The notes: generated from the letters alone by a model not told the origin. A stretch of DNA of 64,000 nucleotides from Rhodospirillales bacterium URHD0017 (GCA_900110395.1 FODP01000007.1:310001-374000); one strand, 5' to 3'. Counted from the first letter of the stretch, positions 1 to 10,644 are shown. Numbers and translations are program-made.

Positions 1-1290
<1,290 letters not shown>

Positions 1291-1390
1291 GACTGCTCTC
1301 TCTTCCTTGGCAGATCGTCTCGGCCCCTAAGGCACCCAGCCGACCCCCTGATATGTTACCTGCCGGAAAAACCGGGTCAGGACAGGGGCT

Positions 1391-1419
1391 ATATAGGTCC
1401 TATCGGCTGGGCTGCAATG
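1391..1419 (-). promoter_or_regulatory. Candidate dnaK promoter
   Basis: Read on the minus strand, CATTGC (1419-1414) and CTATAT (1396-1391) are separated by 17 bp and lie about 100 bp upstream of the dnaK start. The CCTATAT block resembles the -10 region of alphaproteobacterial heat-shock (RpoH) promoters, while the -35 region is a weak match. The assignment rests on spacing and position only. Confidence 0.35.
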
Positions 1420-1483
1420 ACCTCGACGACCGAAAAGTGACGAATCTGATGCGTTTTAGGGCCTTTTGGCGCCTGAACACCGA

Positions 1484-2068
1484 TTAGTTCTCGTTGCTGG
1501 CCGGCCGGACCGAGGGCCCGCCCTTGGACACCGCCACCATGGCCGCTCGAAGCAGGCGGCCGGCGATCAGGTAGCCCGGAATCAGCTCCTGCACGACCGT
1601 TCCGGCCGGCACCGAGGGATCCTGGACCTCCATCATCGCCTGGTGGAATTCGGCGTTGAACGGCTTGCCCAGCGCCTCGATGCGGGTGACGCCGTGGCGC
1701 TCCAGCACCGACTGCAGTTCGCGCTCGGTGGCCTGGACACCGACGATCACGTTCTTCAGCGCTGGATCGACGGCGTCGGCGTCGCCGGGCAGCGCCGAGA
1801 GGGCGCGGCCGAGATTGTCGGCGACCGACAGCACGTCCTTGGCGAACCGCTCGATGCCGAACTTGCGCTCGCGCTCGACATCCTGCTGGCCGCGCCGGCG
1901 CACGTTCTGCGTCTCGGCGAGCGCGCGCAGGAGCTTGTCCTGCAGCTCGGCTTTCTCGGCCTTGAGCTGGTCGAGTTCGTTGTCCGGCTTGGCCGGGATG
2001 TCGAGGTTGTCGTCCGGCTCGACCGGCATCTCAGCCGGGGCGCCGCCCGCGGTTGGATCGCTGGCCAT
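1484..2068 (-). CDS. grpE: GrpE nucleotide exchange factor
   Basis: GrpE releases ADP from DnaK and acts as a dimer in the cytosol. The 194-residue length is usual. An acidic Pro-rich N-terminus (residues 1-30) is followed by a long helix (about 31-70, with LKAEKAELQDKLLRALAE) that forms the coiled coil. The C-terminal beta domain carries the family signature around 150-185, including VVQELIPGYLIAGRLLRAA. It precedes dnaK on the same strand, which is a common alphaproteobacterial arrangement. Confidence 0.97.
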   Translation of the reverse strand: MASDPTAGGAPAEMPVEPDDNLDIPAKPDNELDQLKAEKAELQDKLLRALAETQNVRRRGQQDVERERKFGIERFAKDVLSVADNLGRALSALPGDADAVDPALKNVIVGVQATERELQSVLERHGVTRIEALGKPFNAEFHQAMMEVQDPSVPAGTVVQELIPGYLIAGRLLRAAMVAVSKGGPSVRPASNEN

Positions 2069-2156
2069 ACGTTATCCCTATAGCAAGTGGTTTCTTTTGG
2101 CGGCCTTCACTTAGGGACGACCGCGTCCGCGGTCAACCACCAGCCAGGGGGCCGCG

Positions 2157-3212
2157 TCACACCGCCTCCAAGGGCGCGTGCAGCTTGGTGCCGCGCACGA
2201 TGATGCCGCCGCGGTCGCCAATGGTGACCGTGCCGTAGCGTTGGGCGAACACCTCGGGCAGCGGCCGTGCTTCCGAGGCCGCCAGCCACAAACGCAAGAG
2301 ATGGCGGCGGCGTTGCGGCTCGGGCCAGTCCACGAAGCCGGTGCGGTCGTGCAGCATGGTGTGGTTGTGCACGAGCTGCACGTCGCCCGGCTTGAACTCC
2401 ATGAAGAGGTTGAGCTTGGGATCGTTGGCCAGCGAATCGAACAGGTCGAGCGCCTCGACATGCGCCGGCGTCAGCCGCGGCGCGTCGGCGAAGCGCTGCG
2501 CGGACTCGATGTACTGGCGCTGGTAGATCGCGGTGAGGAAGCCCTTGTGCCAGTTGAAGGTCGGAATCTGGAAGTAGGGCTTCTGGCCTTCGGGCACCTC
2601 GCCGCGGCGATCGGTGGCGACCGGCTCGAACAGGAGTTTCAGCAGCTCGGGGCGGCGACGACGCATCTCGTTGAAGATGGTGGTCGAGCTCACCAGCGCC
2701 GACAGGCCGCCGGACTTGGCCGTCTTGAGGCAGAGAAGCCCGACGATGTCGCAGGAATCGGTGTGATAGGTCTGCCGCTCGTTGGTCTGGTAGATGCGCA
2801 CGTTGGGATCGTGCACGTCGAGCCCGAGATCCTGCACGTGGCCCAGCACATGGCCCTTGCCGTTCTGAGAGCGTGCGCTGCCGAGATGCGCCCCCAGGCC
2901 GAAGAATGCCGTCGCCGCCTCGCGCATCGACCAGCGCTCGACCGGCAGGCCGCGCAGCAGCAGGAAGCCCCGGCCGTTCAGCACTTCGTCGCGCACACGC
3001 GCCTTGAGCTTTGGCCCAAGCGTCGGCAATGGAAAGTCGGCAGCCGCGATGGCTGCGATGTCGGCGTCACGTCGCGCCAGCGCCGTCGCCGCGCTCTCGA
3101 CCTCGGCAATCTCGGCGGCGTCGAGCGGCATCAGCCAGTCGTCGCGCTTGGCGATCTCGGGGCCATACCAGGCCGCCGCGCTGTGCTGTTCGGGTGGGAG
3201 CTCGAACGACAT
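2157..3212 (-). CDS. TauD/TfdA-family Fe(II)/2-oxoglutarate dioxygenase
   Basis: This is probably a non-heme iron, 2-oxoglutarate-dependent oxygenase, substrate unknown. The facial triad is visible as the HTD motif (His150, Asp152) and a distal histidine in LVHNHTMLHDRTGF (His284 or His288). The Arg expected to bind 2-oxoglutarate lies in RRRHLLRLWL (303-312). The core motif GFLLLRGLP is at 82-90. The ATG at 3212 overlaps the stop of the upstream peptidase by one base (TGATG), so translation is probably coupled. A GTG at 3224 would add four residues and is less likely. At 351 residues it is slightly longer than TauD itself. The pairing with an iminopeptidase does not reveal the substrate. Confidence 0.88.
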   Translation of the reverse strand: MSFELPPEQHSAAAWYGPEIAKRDDWLMPLDAAEIAEVESAATALARRDADIAAIAAADFPLPTLGPKLKARVRDEVLNGRGFLLLRGLPVERWSMREAATAFFGLGAHLGSARSQNGKGHVLGHVQDLGLDVHDPNVRIYQTNERQTYHTDSCDIVGLLCLKTAKSGGLSALVSSTTIFNEMRRRRPELLKLLFEPVATDRRGEVPEGQKPYFQIPTFNWHKGFLTAIYQRQYIESAQRFADAPRLTPAHVEALDLFDSLANDPKLNLFMEFKPGDVQLVHNHTMLHDRTGFVDWPEPQRRRHLLRLWLAASEARPLPEVFAQRYGTVTIGDRGGIIVRGTKLHAPLEAV

Positions 3213-4222
3213 CAGGTTTCCCACGGAAAGCGCGGCGCGAACAGGTCAACGTCGCTGCTCGACAAGCGCGAGCTTTCGGTGGCGTTGACCAGCGCCGCGC
3301 GGATGCCCGGCTCCAGCGCGCTGTGGCCGGCATCGGGTACCACGACATAGCGCGCTTCCGGCCAGGCACGCGCCAGCGCGTCGGCGGTGACGGGCGGGCA
3401 GACGATGTCGTAGCGGCCCTGGACGATGGTGCAGGGCAGATGGCGGATGCGATCGAGATCCGCCCACGGCCAGCCCTCGGGCACGAACGTGCCGTTGGCA
3501 AAGTAATGGGCCTCGATGCGCGACAGCGCCAACGCGAAGCCGCCATGGTCCGATTCGAACGGTGCACGCGCCGTCGGATAGAGCGTCGAGCAGGCGGCCT
3601 CGTAGCGGCTCCAGGCGCGCGCGGCGGGGCGATGGTTGTCGGGGTTGCGATCGGTCAGGCGGCGATAGTAGTTGCCCAAAAGGTCGGCGCGCTCGGCGGG
3701 CGGCAGATGCTCGGCGAAGTCGCGCCACGCCTCCGGGAAGATCGCACGCATGCCGTGGAGGAACCACTCGATCTCTGACCGCGCGCCCAGGAAGATGCCG
3801 CGCAGGATGAAGCCCGTGACGCGCTCGGGATGTCTCGCGCCGTAGGCCAGTGCCAGGGTGCTGCCCCACGAACCGCCGAACAGCAGCCACTGGTGGATGC
3901 CGAGATGGTTCCTGAGCCTCTCCATGTCGGACACGAGATGGCCGGTGGTGTTGTCGTGCAGCTCGCCGAGCGGCATGGAGCGGCCGCAGCCGCGCTGGTC
4001 GAACACCACGATGCGGTAGAACTGCGGGTCGAAGAACCGACGATGCACGGGGGCTGAGCCGGCGCCCGGGCCGCCATGCAGGAAGAGGACCGGCACGCCC
4101 TCGGGATTGCCGCTCTGCTCCCAATAGATCGTGTGTCGCCCGTCGACGGCCAGCATGCCGCTGGCGTAGGGCGAGATTTCCGGGAACAAGTCCGAGCGAA
4201 GCGGGGTTTCTGAACGCGGCAT
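3212..4222 (-). CDS. pip: Prolyl iminopeptidase (alpha/beta hydrolase, S33 family)
   Basis: This enzyme removes N-terminal proline from peptides in the cytosol. The HGGPG oxyanion motif (49-53), the DQRGCGRS block (75-82) and the nucleophile elbow GGSWGS with Ser118 are typical of family S33. The acid lies in GRYDIVCP and the catalytic His in DAGHSALE. The length of 336 residues fits the family. The ATG at 4222 is preferred over an in-frame GTG at 4249, because the family starts close to the PLRSDLFPEISPY block. It is first in a two-gene unit with the dioxygenase. Confidence 0.92.
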   Translation of the reverse strand: MPRSETPLRSDLFPEISPYASGMLAVDGRHTIYWEQSGNPEGVPVLFLHGGPGAGSAPVHRRFFDPQFYRIVVFDQRGCGRSMPLGELHDNTTGHLVSDMERLRNHLGIHQWLLFGGSWGSTLALAYGARHPERVTGFILRGIFLGARSEIEWFLHGMRAIFPEAWRDFAEHLPPAERADLLGNYYRRLTDRNPDNHRPAARAWSRYEAACSTLYPTARAPFESDHGGFALALSRIEAHYFANGTFVPEGWPWADLDRIRHLPCTIVQGRYDIVCPPVTADALARAWPEARYVVVPDAGHSALEPGIRAALVNATESSRLSSSDVDLFAPRFPWET

Positions 4223-4333
4223 GTGACTCTCGGTCCGAATCACTGCCACAGCAGCGCCCTTTGTTCCAGCCTCACCGCGATTGCGACGGTCCGGGGCGAG
4301 CGTCTAAGGTAATGGCGGGGAGCAGGAGGGGCA

Positions 4334-5746
4334 GTGGGTTTCCGCCGGTTACTCGTACTTCTTGCGCTCCTCACCAGTGCCGCCGCCTGCACGCTGCCCA
4401 GCGATTCGTCGCAGACCGCAGGCCCCTCGCGTGCCGGCATCCCGTCCCTGCCGCGCGAGCTCGAGCGCGACGTCGGGGTGGCCTATCCGGATGCCTCCCT
4501 TCAGGCCTATGTCGATGGTGTCGGCCAGAAGGTCGTGAGCCAGTCCGCCGTCTCCGGCAAGTTCCGCTTCGTCGTGCTCGACCAGCCGCTGGCCAATGCG
4601 CACGCGGCCGGCGGTTATGTGATGGTGACGCGCGGCCTGCTCGCCCTGCTCGATGACGAGGCCGAGCTGGCGGCGGCCCTCAGCCACGAGGTCGGTCACG
4701 TCGTGCAGCGTCACGCCTCCCAGCGGGCGCGGCAGAGGCAGAGCGTGCTCGACGCCGCCGTCGAGGCCGCCACGTCGACCGGGTCGATCACGGTCGGCCG
4801 CTCGGTGGCGCGCGACGGGTTGCTGGCGCTGCGCCGCTATTCGCGCGAACAGGAACTCGAGGCCGACAAGATCGGCGTCGCCATGCTGGTCAAGGCGGGC
4901 TACCGCGGCAGCGCCATGACGAGCCTCATCGACAAGCTGCGCCGCCAGGGGCAGCTCGAACTGCAGCTCATGGGCGAGGCGCCCGATTCGATTGACCGGC
5001 GCAGCACGACGTCGACCCACCCCGCGCCTGTCGAGCGGCGCATCGCCCTGGAGGGCGTCAACGACGCCACCGCCCCGGGCGAGTCCCATCGCACGGCCTT
5101 TCTCGACGCGATCAACGGCATGTCGGTCGACGATCCGCCCCAGGAAGGCTTTGTGCGCGGCAATCGCTATCTCCATCCGGTGCTGAAGCTGGCCTTCGAA
5201 GCGCCGCGCGACTTCCGCCTGTTCAACGACACCGACGGCGTCCTCGGCGTCGGCCGCGACCGCTCCCTACTGTTCTTCTCCTGCACCGAAGGCCCGCAGC
5301 AGGGCAGCCTCGCCGACTGGATGCGCAACCGGCTGAAACCCACGCCCACCGACATTCAGACGACGGAGATCGGCGGCGCGGAGGCCGCGATCGGGTCGCG
5401 GCCGCGCGGCTCGGACACGGGGCTGGGCCAGACGCGATACGTCCTGATCCGGCACGGCGATCGCGTCTGCTTCTTCAATCTGCTCAGCGACGGATCGGAC
5501 CGCGATCAACGCATCGAGGTCCTGGTCAACGCTGCCCGCACCTTCCGCAGCCTGTCCGACGCCGAAGCCGCGGCCTTGCGCCCCTACCGCCTGCGCGTCG
5601 TGCCGACGGCCGGCACCACTGCGGCACAGCTCGCCCAGCGCCTGCCCTACCCCGACTACAGGATGGAGCGGCTGCTGCTGCTGAACGGCGTCGACAACGG
5701 CGCCGAGCTGATGCGCTTGGCGCAGGTGAAGATCATCGAGCCTTGA
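4334..5746 (+). CDS. M48-family metalloprotease lipoprotein
   Basis: This is a predicted periplasmic, lipid-anchored zinc protease of the BepA/YfgC/LoiP type that handles outer-membrane or envelope proteins. The signal peptide ends in the lipobox SAAAC with Cys19. The zinc motif HEVGH is at 118-122, and the third ligand lies in EQELEADKIG (172-181). The C-terminal third (about 290-470) includes a LysM-like segment with QLAQRLPYPDYRMERLLLLN, as in alphaproteobacterial members of about this length. The GTG start has a strong AGGAGGGG site seven bases upstream. It is transcribed divergently from pip. Confidence 0.9.
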   Translation: MGFRRLLVLLALLTSAAACTLPSDSSQTAGPSRAGIPSLPRELERDVGVAYPDASLQAYVDGVGQKVVSQSAVSGKFRFVVLDQPLANAHAAGGYVMVTRGLLALLDDEAELAAALSHEVGHVVQRHASQRARQRQSVLDAAVEAATSTGSITVGRSVARDGLLALRRYSREQELEADKIGVAMLVKAGYRGSAMTSLIDKLRRQGQLELQLMGEAPDSIDRRSTTSTHPAPVERRIALEGVNDATAPGESHRTAFLDAINGMSVDDPPQEGFVRGNRYLHPVLKLAFEAPRDFRLFNDTDGVLGVGRDRSLLFFSCTEGPQQGSLADWMRNRLKPTPTDIQTTEIGGAEAAIGSRPRGSDTGLGQTRYVLIRHGDRVCFFNLLSDGSDRDQRIEVLVNAARTFRSLSDAEAAALRPYRLRVVPTAGTTAAQLAQRLPYPDYRMERLLLLNGVDNGAELMRLAQVKIIEP

Positions 5747-5779
5747 TGTCTTCCGGTCCGGAAGAGCAGGAGTCATGAA

Positions 5780-5812
5780 AAAGGCGGCGCGACGTTGCCG
5801 TCGGCCGCCTTT
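5780..5812. terminator. Bidirectional hairpin terminator between M48 protease and carD
   Basis: AAAGGCGGC (5780-5788) pairs with GCCGCCTTT (5804-5812), with further pairing inside the loop. The left arm is preceded by more A residues. It lies between two convergent genes, so it can end transcription from both sides. Confidence 0.75.
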
Positions 5813-5835
5813 CAAATCGTTTCGTGCCAGGTGCC

Positions 5836-6363
5836 TTAGGCGACCTTCTGCAGAACGCTGTTCAGCTTCTGCGTGGCCACGTCCTTGTCGATGCGCTCGA
5901 CGGCCGCCAGCTCGCGGGCCAGCCGGTCCAGCGCCGCCTCGTAGATCTGGCGCTCGCTGTAGGACTGGTCGGGCTGGCCGGCATTGCGATGCAGGTCGCG
6001 CACGACTTCGGCGATCGACACCGGGTCACCGGAGTTGATCTTGGCTTCGTATTCCTGCGCCCGGCGGTTCCACATGGCGCGGCTGACGCGGCTGCGGCCC
6101 TTCAGGGTCACCAGCGCGTTCTCCATGATCTTGCGCGAGCTGAGCTTGCGCAGGCCGGAAATCTTCGCCTTCGCCACGGGCACGCGCAGCATCATGCGCT
6201 CCTGCTCGAACGAGATGACGAACAGGTCGAGCTTGTGCCCGGCGATCTCCTTCGCCTCGATATCGATCACGCGACCGACACCGTGCGTCGGATAGACCAC
6301 GAAATCGCCCTTCTCGAAGGCAAACTCCTTCGGCTTGGCCGCAATCTTCTTCGGCTTGGCCAT
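5836..6363 (-). CDS. carD: CarD-family transcriptional regulator
   Basis: CarD proteins bind the RNA polymerase beta subunit and stabilise open complexes, notably at rRNA promoters. The N-terminal Tudor-like RNAP-interaction domain (about 15-70) holds VVYPTHGVGRVIDIEAKEI. The helical DNA-binding part follows, with WNRRAQEYEAKINSGD and SYSERQIYEAALDRLARELA. At 175 residues it has the usual alphaproteobacterial length. The ATG at 6363 follows GAGGAAG at good spacing, and a GTG at 6384 is an unlikely longer start. The next gene upstream is fdxA, a common neighbour in this class. Confidence 0.93.
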   Translation of the reverse strand: MAKPKKIAAKPKEFAFEKGDFVVYPTHGVGRVIDIEAKEIAGHKLDLFVISFEQERMMLRVPVAKAKISGLRKLSSRKIMENALVTLKGRSRVSRAMWNRRAQEYEAKINSGDPVSIAEVVRDLHRNAGQPDQSYSERQIYEAALDRLARELAAVERIDKDVATQKLNSVLQKVA

Positions 6364-6534
6364 GTCTTCCTCAATTCCCTTCACGTCCTACCCCGCGCTG
6401 AAGCGATACCGCGACCCACCGCTCACGCCCCCTTGCGTGTCGGCCCGATGCCGGGTATCCGTGAGTTGTTTTCGGATACCTACGAGGACACCGAGCCAGC
6501 GGCGGTCCGACCTGGGACCGCTCCCGACGCGCCC

Positions 6535-6610
6535 CTTATATCAGAGATTCGCGTCAGAGTCGCGGTCGTTGTTGCATTTCGGCAACGGTCTGCCCATGCA
6601 ACAGTTGCAT
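6535..6610 (-). promoter_or_regulatory. carD upstream region with a perfect 15-bp palindrome
   Basis: ATGCAACAGTTGCAT at 6596-6610 is a perfect palindrome around a central base. A related imperfect pair, GTTGC...GCAAC, follows at 6571-6586. A TATAAG element read toward carD lies at 6540-6535, about 60 bp downstream of the palindrome. The pattern suits an operator for carD, although it also lies just past the end of fdxA. The regulator is unknown. Confidence 0.4.
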
Positions 6611-6654
6611 GACTGTCGCAAAAGATGCGTCAACCGCGTGGAAAGTGGCGATTC

Positions 6655-6990
6655 CTATCGCGCTGCGGGTTTGTCCGAGAAATACTTTTCGAACTTGTCT
6701 TTTTCGTCCTTAAAATTATCGGCGTCGGCCGGCGCCTCGCCCTTGCGGGTGATGTTCGGCCAGCTGGTCGACAGGCCGCGATTGAGCTCCAGCCACTTCT
6801 CCAGCCCCTTCTCGGTGTCAGGCACGATGGCGTTCGGCGGGCATTCCGGTTCGCAGACGCCGCAGTCGATGCATTCGTCAGGATTGATGACCAGCATGTT
6901 CTCGCCCTCGTAGAAGCAATCCACGGGGCAGACTTCGACGCAGTCCATGTACTTGCACTTGATGCAAGCCTCGGTCACGACATAGGTCAT
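6655..6990 (-). CDS. fdxA: 7Fe-8S ferredoxin FdxA
   Basis: This is a small electron carrier with one 3Fe-4S and one 4Fe-4S cluster. The first ligand block is [17 protein letters not shown] (from Cys9) and the second is [12 protein letters not shown] (Cys40, 43, 46, 50). The acidic C-terminal extension (about 60-111) is typical of FdxA from proteobacteria. The start ATG at 6990 follows AGGAGCG. A longer in-frame reading to 7041 lacks family similarity in the extra residues. It lies between carD and the S4 protein. Confidence 0.96.
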   Translation of the reverse strand: MTYVVTEACIKCKYMDCVEVCPVDCFYEGENMLVINPDECIDCGVCEPECPPNAIVPDTEKGLEKWLELNRGLSTSWPNITRKGEAPADADNFKDEKDKFEKYFSDKPAAR

Positions 6991-7064
6991 CAAACGCTCC
7001 TGAGCGGCGGCGTGCTTAACGCGCTGAACCGGCGTGCGCAAGATGCACCAGCAGCCCGGGCTAA

Positions 7065-7319
7065 TCAGCCGCCGTCGATTTCGTCATACAACGCGCGCGC
7101 TTCCGGAGCAGGCCCGCGACGCTCGCCCAGGGCCACGATGCGCACCACGCGCACCCGCGGCCCCAGCGCGAAGGTCAGCACCATGCCGGGCGCCACGGTG
7201 GCGTGCGGCTTGTCGACGACGCGGCCGTCGATGCGGCAGCGCGACTTCTCGATGAAGCGCGTGGCGAGGCTGCGGGACTTGAAGAAGCGCGCCTGCCACA
7301 GCCACTTGTCGAGCCGCAT
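7065..7319 (-). CDS. S4-domain RNA-binding protein (Hsp15/HslR-like)
   Basis: This 84-residue protein is essentially a single S4 domain, with [19 protein letters not shown] at the N-terminus and the loop [15 protein letters not shown] in the middle. Hsp15 relatives bind stalled 50S subunits carrying peptidyl-tRNA. It is shorter than E. coli Hsp15 (133 residues), because it lacks the basic C-terminal tail. It begins 14 bp after the helicase gene ends and is probably cotranscribed with it. Confidence 0.9.
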   Translation of the reverse strand: MRLDKWLWQARFFKSRSLATRFIEKSRCRIDGRVVDKPHATVAPGMVLTFALGPRVRVVRIVALGERRGPAPEARALYDEIDGG

Positions 7320-7333
7320 CGCGTCTCGGGCTC

Positions 7334-10300
7334 TTACTTCTTCCCGCCGAGCTTGAGCTCGAGCAGCTTGGCGAACGGCGAGTCGGCCGCATCGCCCTTC
7401 TTCTCGGTGGTGGCGTAGAGGCGCAACGCCGGTCCGCCGCTGTCGCGGCGCGGCGGCCTCGGCCCGCGACGGTCCTCGCGCGGCGGCCCGTCACCGGGCG
7501 GCCGACGATCGTCGCGCCGCTCCTTGTTGGGAGGGCCCTCGCGGTTGGGCGGCCCATCGCGGCGCCGCTCGTCCTTGCCTCGCGCCTGGCTGTTTTCCGG
7601 GCGCGGCGTATCGGCGAAGAACTGTCGCTCGTTCGGGCGCTCGGGCCGTTCGCGGCGGCGCTGGTCGCGCTGCTGCCTCTGCTGCTGGCGCTGACGGTCG
7701 CGCTGCTCCTCGCGCTCGCGCACGAAGCGCGGCTTGACCGAGAAGGCGTAGAGCGGGCCGTGTTCTTCCGTTGGCGGATGGACCCGATAGCCGAGCCCGC
7801 GCAGCACGTTGGCCATCTCGGGCTCCGAGCAGCCGACCAGCGACATCATCTGCGGCGTCGCCCGGAACCAGCCGGGCGGCAGCGGACGCGGGCCTGCGGT
7901 CCTGGCCTGCTCCGTGGCCGGCGCCGGTGCGTCGCCCGGCGTCTCTTCCGCCGTGGCGTCGACCGGCGCTTCGTCGGCCTGGGTCTCTTCGACCGCTGCG
8001 TCTTCGGCGGTGGCCGCTTCAGCCGTCGTATCCTCGACCGCCGGCGGCTCGCTCGGCGCTTCGGCGGGCGCCGCGATCTCTTCGGCTACGGCGGGCTCTT
8101 CTGGCGCCACCGCAGCCTCTGCGACGGGCTCGGCAGCTGCAGGTTCGGCAGCTGCAGGTTCGGCAGGTGCGGGCTCGCTCTCGCCAAAGGCCGCAGCAAC
8201 GATGGCCCATTCGCTGATCTCGTCGGTCGGCGTGGCCGTGGGCGCAGACGCTGCAGCCGGCGTAGCCTCGGGCTTCTTCTTCTGCTGTTGCTGCTGTTGC
8301 GCCCGCCGCGCTGCCTCGCGGCTTTCGCGCACGGCATGGCGCGCCATCGCCGCCAGGCGCTCGACCATGTCGGCGCGAATGGCGTGGTCGCCCAGCGGCA
8401 GGTAGCCGATGGTGGCGTAGAAGTCGCGCGGCGCGCCTTGCGGCAGGTCCATCGAGGTGCGGCCCTCCGCCGGCAGCGGCGGAATGGTCTCGCGGTTGTT
8501 CGCCACCATCCAGAGCCCGGCGCGCAGCCGGATCGGCACCGGCTTCAGCATGCTCGGGAAGTAGAGCGAATAGACGCCGACCCGCACGCCGAGCCGCGCC
8601 AGCGCCTTGCGATCCTCTTCGTTGAGCTGGGCGAGCTGGTCCTCGATCGGCCGGCGCGCCAGCACGCCCAGGCCCTCGCAGAGCTGGAAGATGATGCCGC
8701 GCGCGCCGGCCGGCAGTTCCGCCGTGGCGCGGGCGTCCATCAATTCGCTGAGGCCGAGACGAATGCGCGTCTCGACCCAGGTGGCGGCGCGCTTGCGCAC
8801 GTCCTCGCGCGCCGGTCCGTCCAGCAGGTCGGACGGCAGCGCCTCGACCTTGGGCGCCAGGATATCGCCGCTCGGCAGCAGGCGTGCGACAGGCCCGCCG
8901 CCCCAGCAGATGCGCAACTGGGCATCGAACACCAGCTCGCCATCGGGCGAATTGGTGAAGGCCTGCAGGCGCGCGGGCAGATCCTGGCGCAGCGCGCGCA
9001 GCGCGGCGCTCAGCACAGCCTTCTGGTCAGCCTGTCCCTCGGTCGTGTCTGGCACGAAGCGGAACCCCTCGATGCGGCCGAGATGCTCTCCTTCGACCGA
9101 CACCTCGCCCGCCGCGGCGACCGACGACGTCATTTCACCCTCATCGCGCAATCTTCGTACAAGCAGAGCCGCCCGTCTATCGACAAACCTTTGCGTCAAA
9201 CGCTGATGCAATACGTCAGAAAGCTTGTCTTCGATAGAGCGCGTCCGCTCCTGCCAATGGACTGAACGCTGGATCCAGTCCGGGCGATGCGAAATATAAG
9301 TCCATGTCCGCACATGGGCGATACGGGCCATCAAAGTGTCGATGTCGCCGTCGTAGTGCTCCAGGCGCTTGATGTGGCTGTCGATCCAGTCCTCGGGCAG
9401 CCGCTCGCCACCCTGCGTCAGATGCTCGAAGAGCTGACCCAGGAGCCGCGTATGCTCTTCCGTCATGGTCTTGCGGAAATCGGGCACCTGGCAGACTTCC
9501 CAGAGCAGTTTTACGCGCTGCGGCGTGCGCAGCCGTGGCAGGAACTCCGAGTGGGTCGACAGGGTCTGCAGGGCGAGCTGATCGTCCTGTTCGCGAACCC
9601 TCTGCAGCGCGGCATGGTCCGGCGGCCGGTTGAGCGAGGCGATCAACGCCGGCACGGAATGGAAATGCAGCTCGCTGTTGCGCCATTGCACGTCGCGCAG
9701 CGGATCAAAGCGATGGTTCTCGATCGCCTCGACCACCTCGGGGTCGAGCCCGCCCACATCGGCCGTGGTGCCGAAGGTGCCGTCGTTCATGTGGCGGCCG
9801 GCGCGGCCGGCGATCTGCGCCAGCTCGACATTGCGCAGCGGCCGGAGCGTGCGGCCGTCATATTTGCGCAATGACGCGAACCAGACGTGATTCACGTCCA
9901 TGTTGAGGCCCATGCCGATGGCATCGGTCGCCACCAGGTAGTCGACCTCGCCCGACTGGAACATGTCGACCTGGGCATTGCGCGTGCGTGGGCTCAAGGC
10001 ACCCATGACGATCGCCGTGCCGCCGCGCTGGCGACGTATGAGCTCGGCGATGGCGTAGACCTCGCTCGCCGAGAAGCCGACGACCGCCGAGCGCCGCGGC
10101 AGGCGCGTCGCCTTCTTCGGCCCGACATAGGCGAGCTTGGAGAAACGCGGCCGCGCCACGACGTCGATGTCGGGCAACAGACGATTGAGCACCGGCCGGA
10201 TGGTGTCGGCGCCCAGCAACATGGTTTCGTGCGTGCCGCGTGCGTTCAGGATGCGGTCGGTGAAGAAGTGGCCGCGCTCGGGATCGGCCGCCATCTGCAC

Positions 10301-10594
10301 TTCGTCGACGGCCAGGAACGATACCGTACGGTCGAGCGGCATGGATTCGACGGTGCAGACGAAATAGCGCGCACTGGCCGGGGCGATCTTCTCCTCGCCG
10401 GTGATCAGGGCGACCTGCGAGGCGCCCTTGACCTTGACGATACGATCGTAGTTCTCGCGCGCCAGCAGCCGCAGCGGGAAGCCGATCATGCCCGACTCGT
10501 GGCCGAGCATGCGTTCGATGGCGAGGTAGGTCTTGCCGGTGTTCGTCGGCCCGAGGACGGCCGTCAGCCGGCCGGCAGCGCTGGAAAGCGACAT
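7334..10594 (-). CDS. SUV3-like superfamily 2 RNA helicase with long low-complexity tail
   Basis: This is an ATP-dependent helicase of the mitochondrial SUV3 type, probably acting in RNA turnover. Walker A is GPTNTGKT (15-22), the DEVQ box is at 96-99, and motif VI is QIAGRAGRH near residue 261. Residues up to about 780 form the helicase body with an SUV3-type C-terminal core. The remainder is unusual: a stretch rich in Ala, Glu and Pro (about 800-920), a short conserved block (LPPGWFRATPQMMSLVGC) and a tail rich in Arg, Asp, Gln and Pro (about 980-1065). At 1,086 residues it is much longer than SUV3. It leads an operon with the S4 gene. Confidence 0.92.
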   Translation of the reverse strand: MSLSSAAGRLTAVLGPTNTGKTYLAIERMLGHESGMIGFPLRLLARENYDRIVKVKGASQVALITGEEKIAPASARYFVCTVESMPLDRTVSFLAVDEVQMAADPERGHFFTDRILNARGTHETMLLGADTIRPVLNRLLPDIDVVARPRFSKLAYVGPKKATRLPRRSAVVGFSASEVYAIAELIRRQRGGTAIVMGALSPRTRNAQVDMFQSGEVDYLVATDAIGMGLNMDVNHVWFASLRKYDGRTLRPLRNVELAQIAGRAGRHMNDGTFGTTADVGGLDPEVVEAIENHRFDPLRDVQWRNSELHFHSVPALIASLNRPPDHAALQRVREQDDQLALQTLSTHSEFLPRLRTPQRVKLLWEVCQVPDFRKTMTEEHTRLLGQLFEHLTQGGERLPEDWIDSHIKRLEHYDGDIDTLMARIAHVRTWTYISHRPDWIQRSVHWQERTRSIEDKLSDVLHQRLTQRFVDRRAALLVRRLRDEGEMTSSVAAAGEVSVEGEHLGRIEGFRFVPDTTEGQADQKAVLSAALRALRQDLPARLQAFTNSPDGELVFDAQLRICWGGGPVARLLPSGDILAPKVEALPSDLLDGPAREDVRKRAATWVETRIRLGLSELMDARATAELPAGARGIIFQLCEGLGVLARRPIEDQLAQLNEEDRKALARLGVRVGVYSLYFPSMLKPVPIRLRAGLWMVANNRETIPPLPAEGRTSMDLPQGAPRDFYATIGYLPLGDHAIRADMVERLAAMARHAVRESREAARRAQQQQQQKKKPEATPAAASAPTATPTDEISEWAIVAAAFGESEPAPAEPAAAEPAAAEPVAEAAVAPEEPAVAEEIAAPAEAPSEPPAVEDTTAEAATAEDAAVEETQADEAPVDATAEETPGDAPAPATEQARTAGPRPLPPGWFRATPQMMSLVGCSEPEMANVLRGLGYRVHPPTEEHGPLYAFSVKPRFVREREEQRDRQRQQQRQQRDQRRRERPERPNERQFFADTPRPENSQARGKDERRRDGPPNREGPPNKERRDDRRPPGDGPPREDRRGPRPPRRDSGGPALRLYATTEKKGDAADSPFAKLLELKLGGKK
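8127..8170. repeat. Short tandem repeat inside the helicase tail
   Basis: A 15-bp unit (CGGCAGCTGCAGGTT) is repeated in tandem and then continues in a degenerate form. It encodes the Glu-Pro-Ala-Ala-Ala units of the low-complexity linker. As a multiple of three it leaves the frame intact, so unit number could vary between strains. Confidence 0.7.
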
Positions 10595-10644
10595 CGGCCC
10601 ACCTTCGCGCGCGGCTGTGGCCGAAGCAAGGCCTCAACCCGAGG

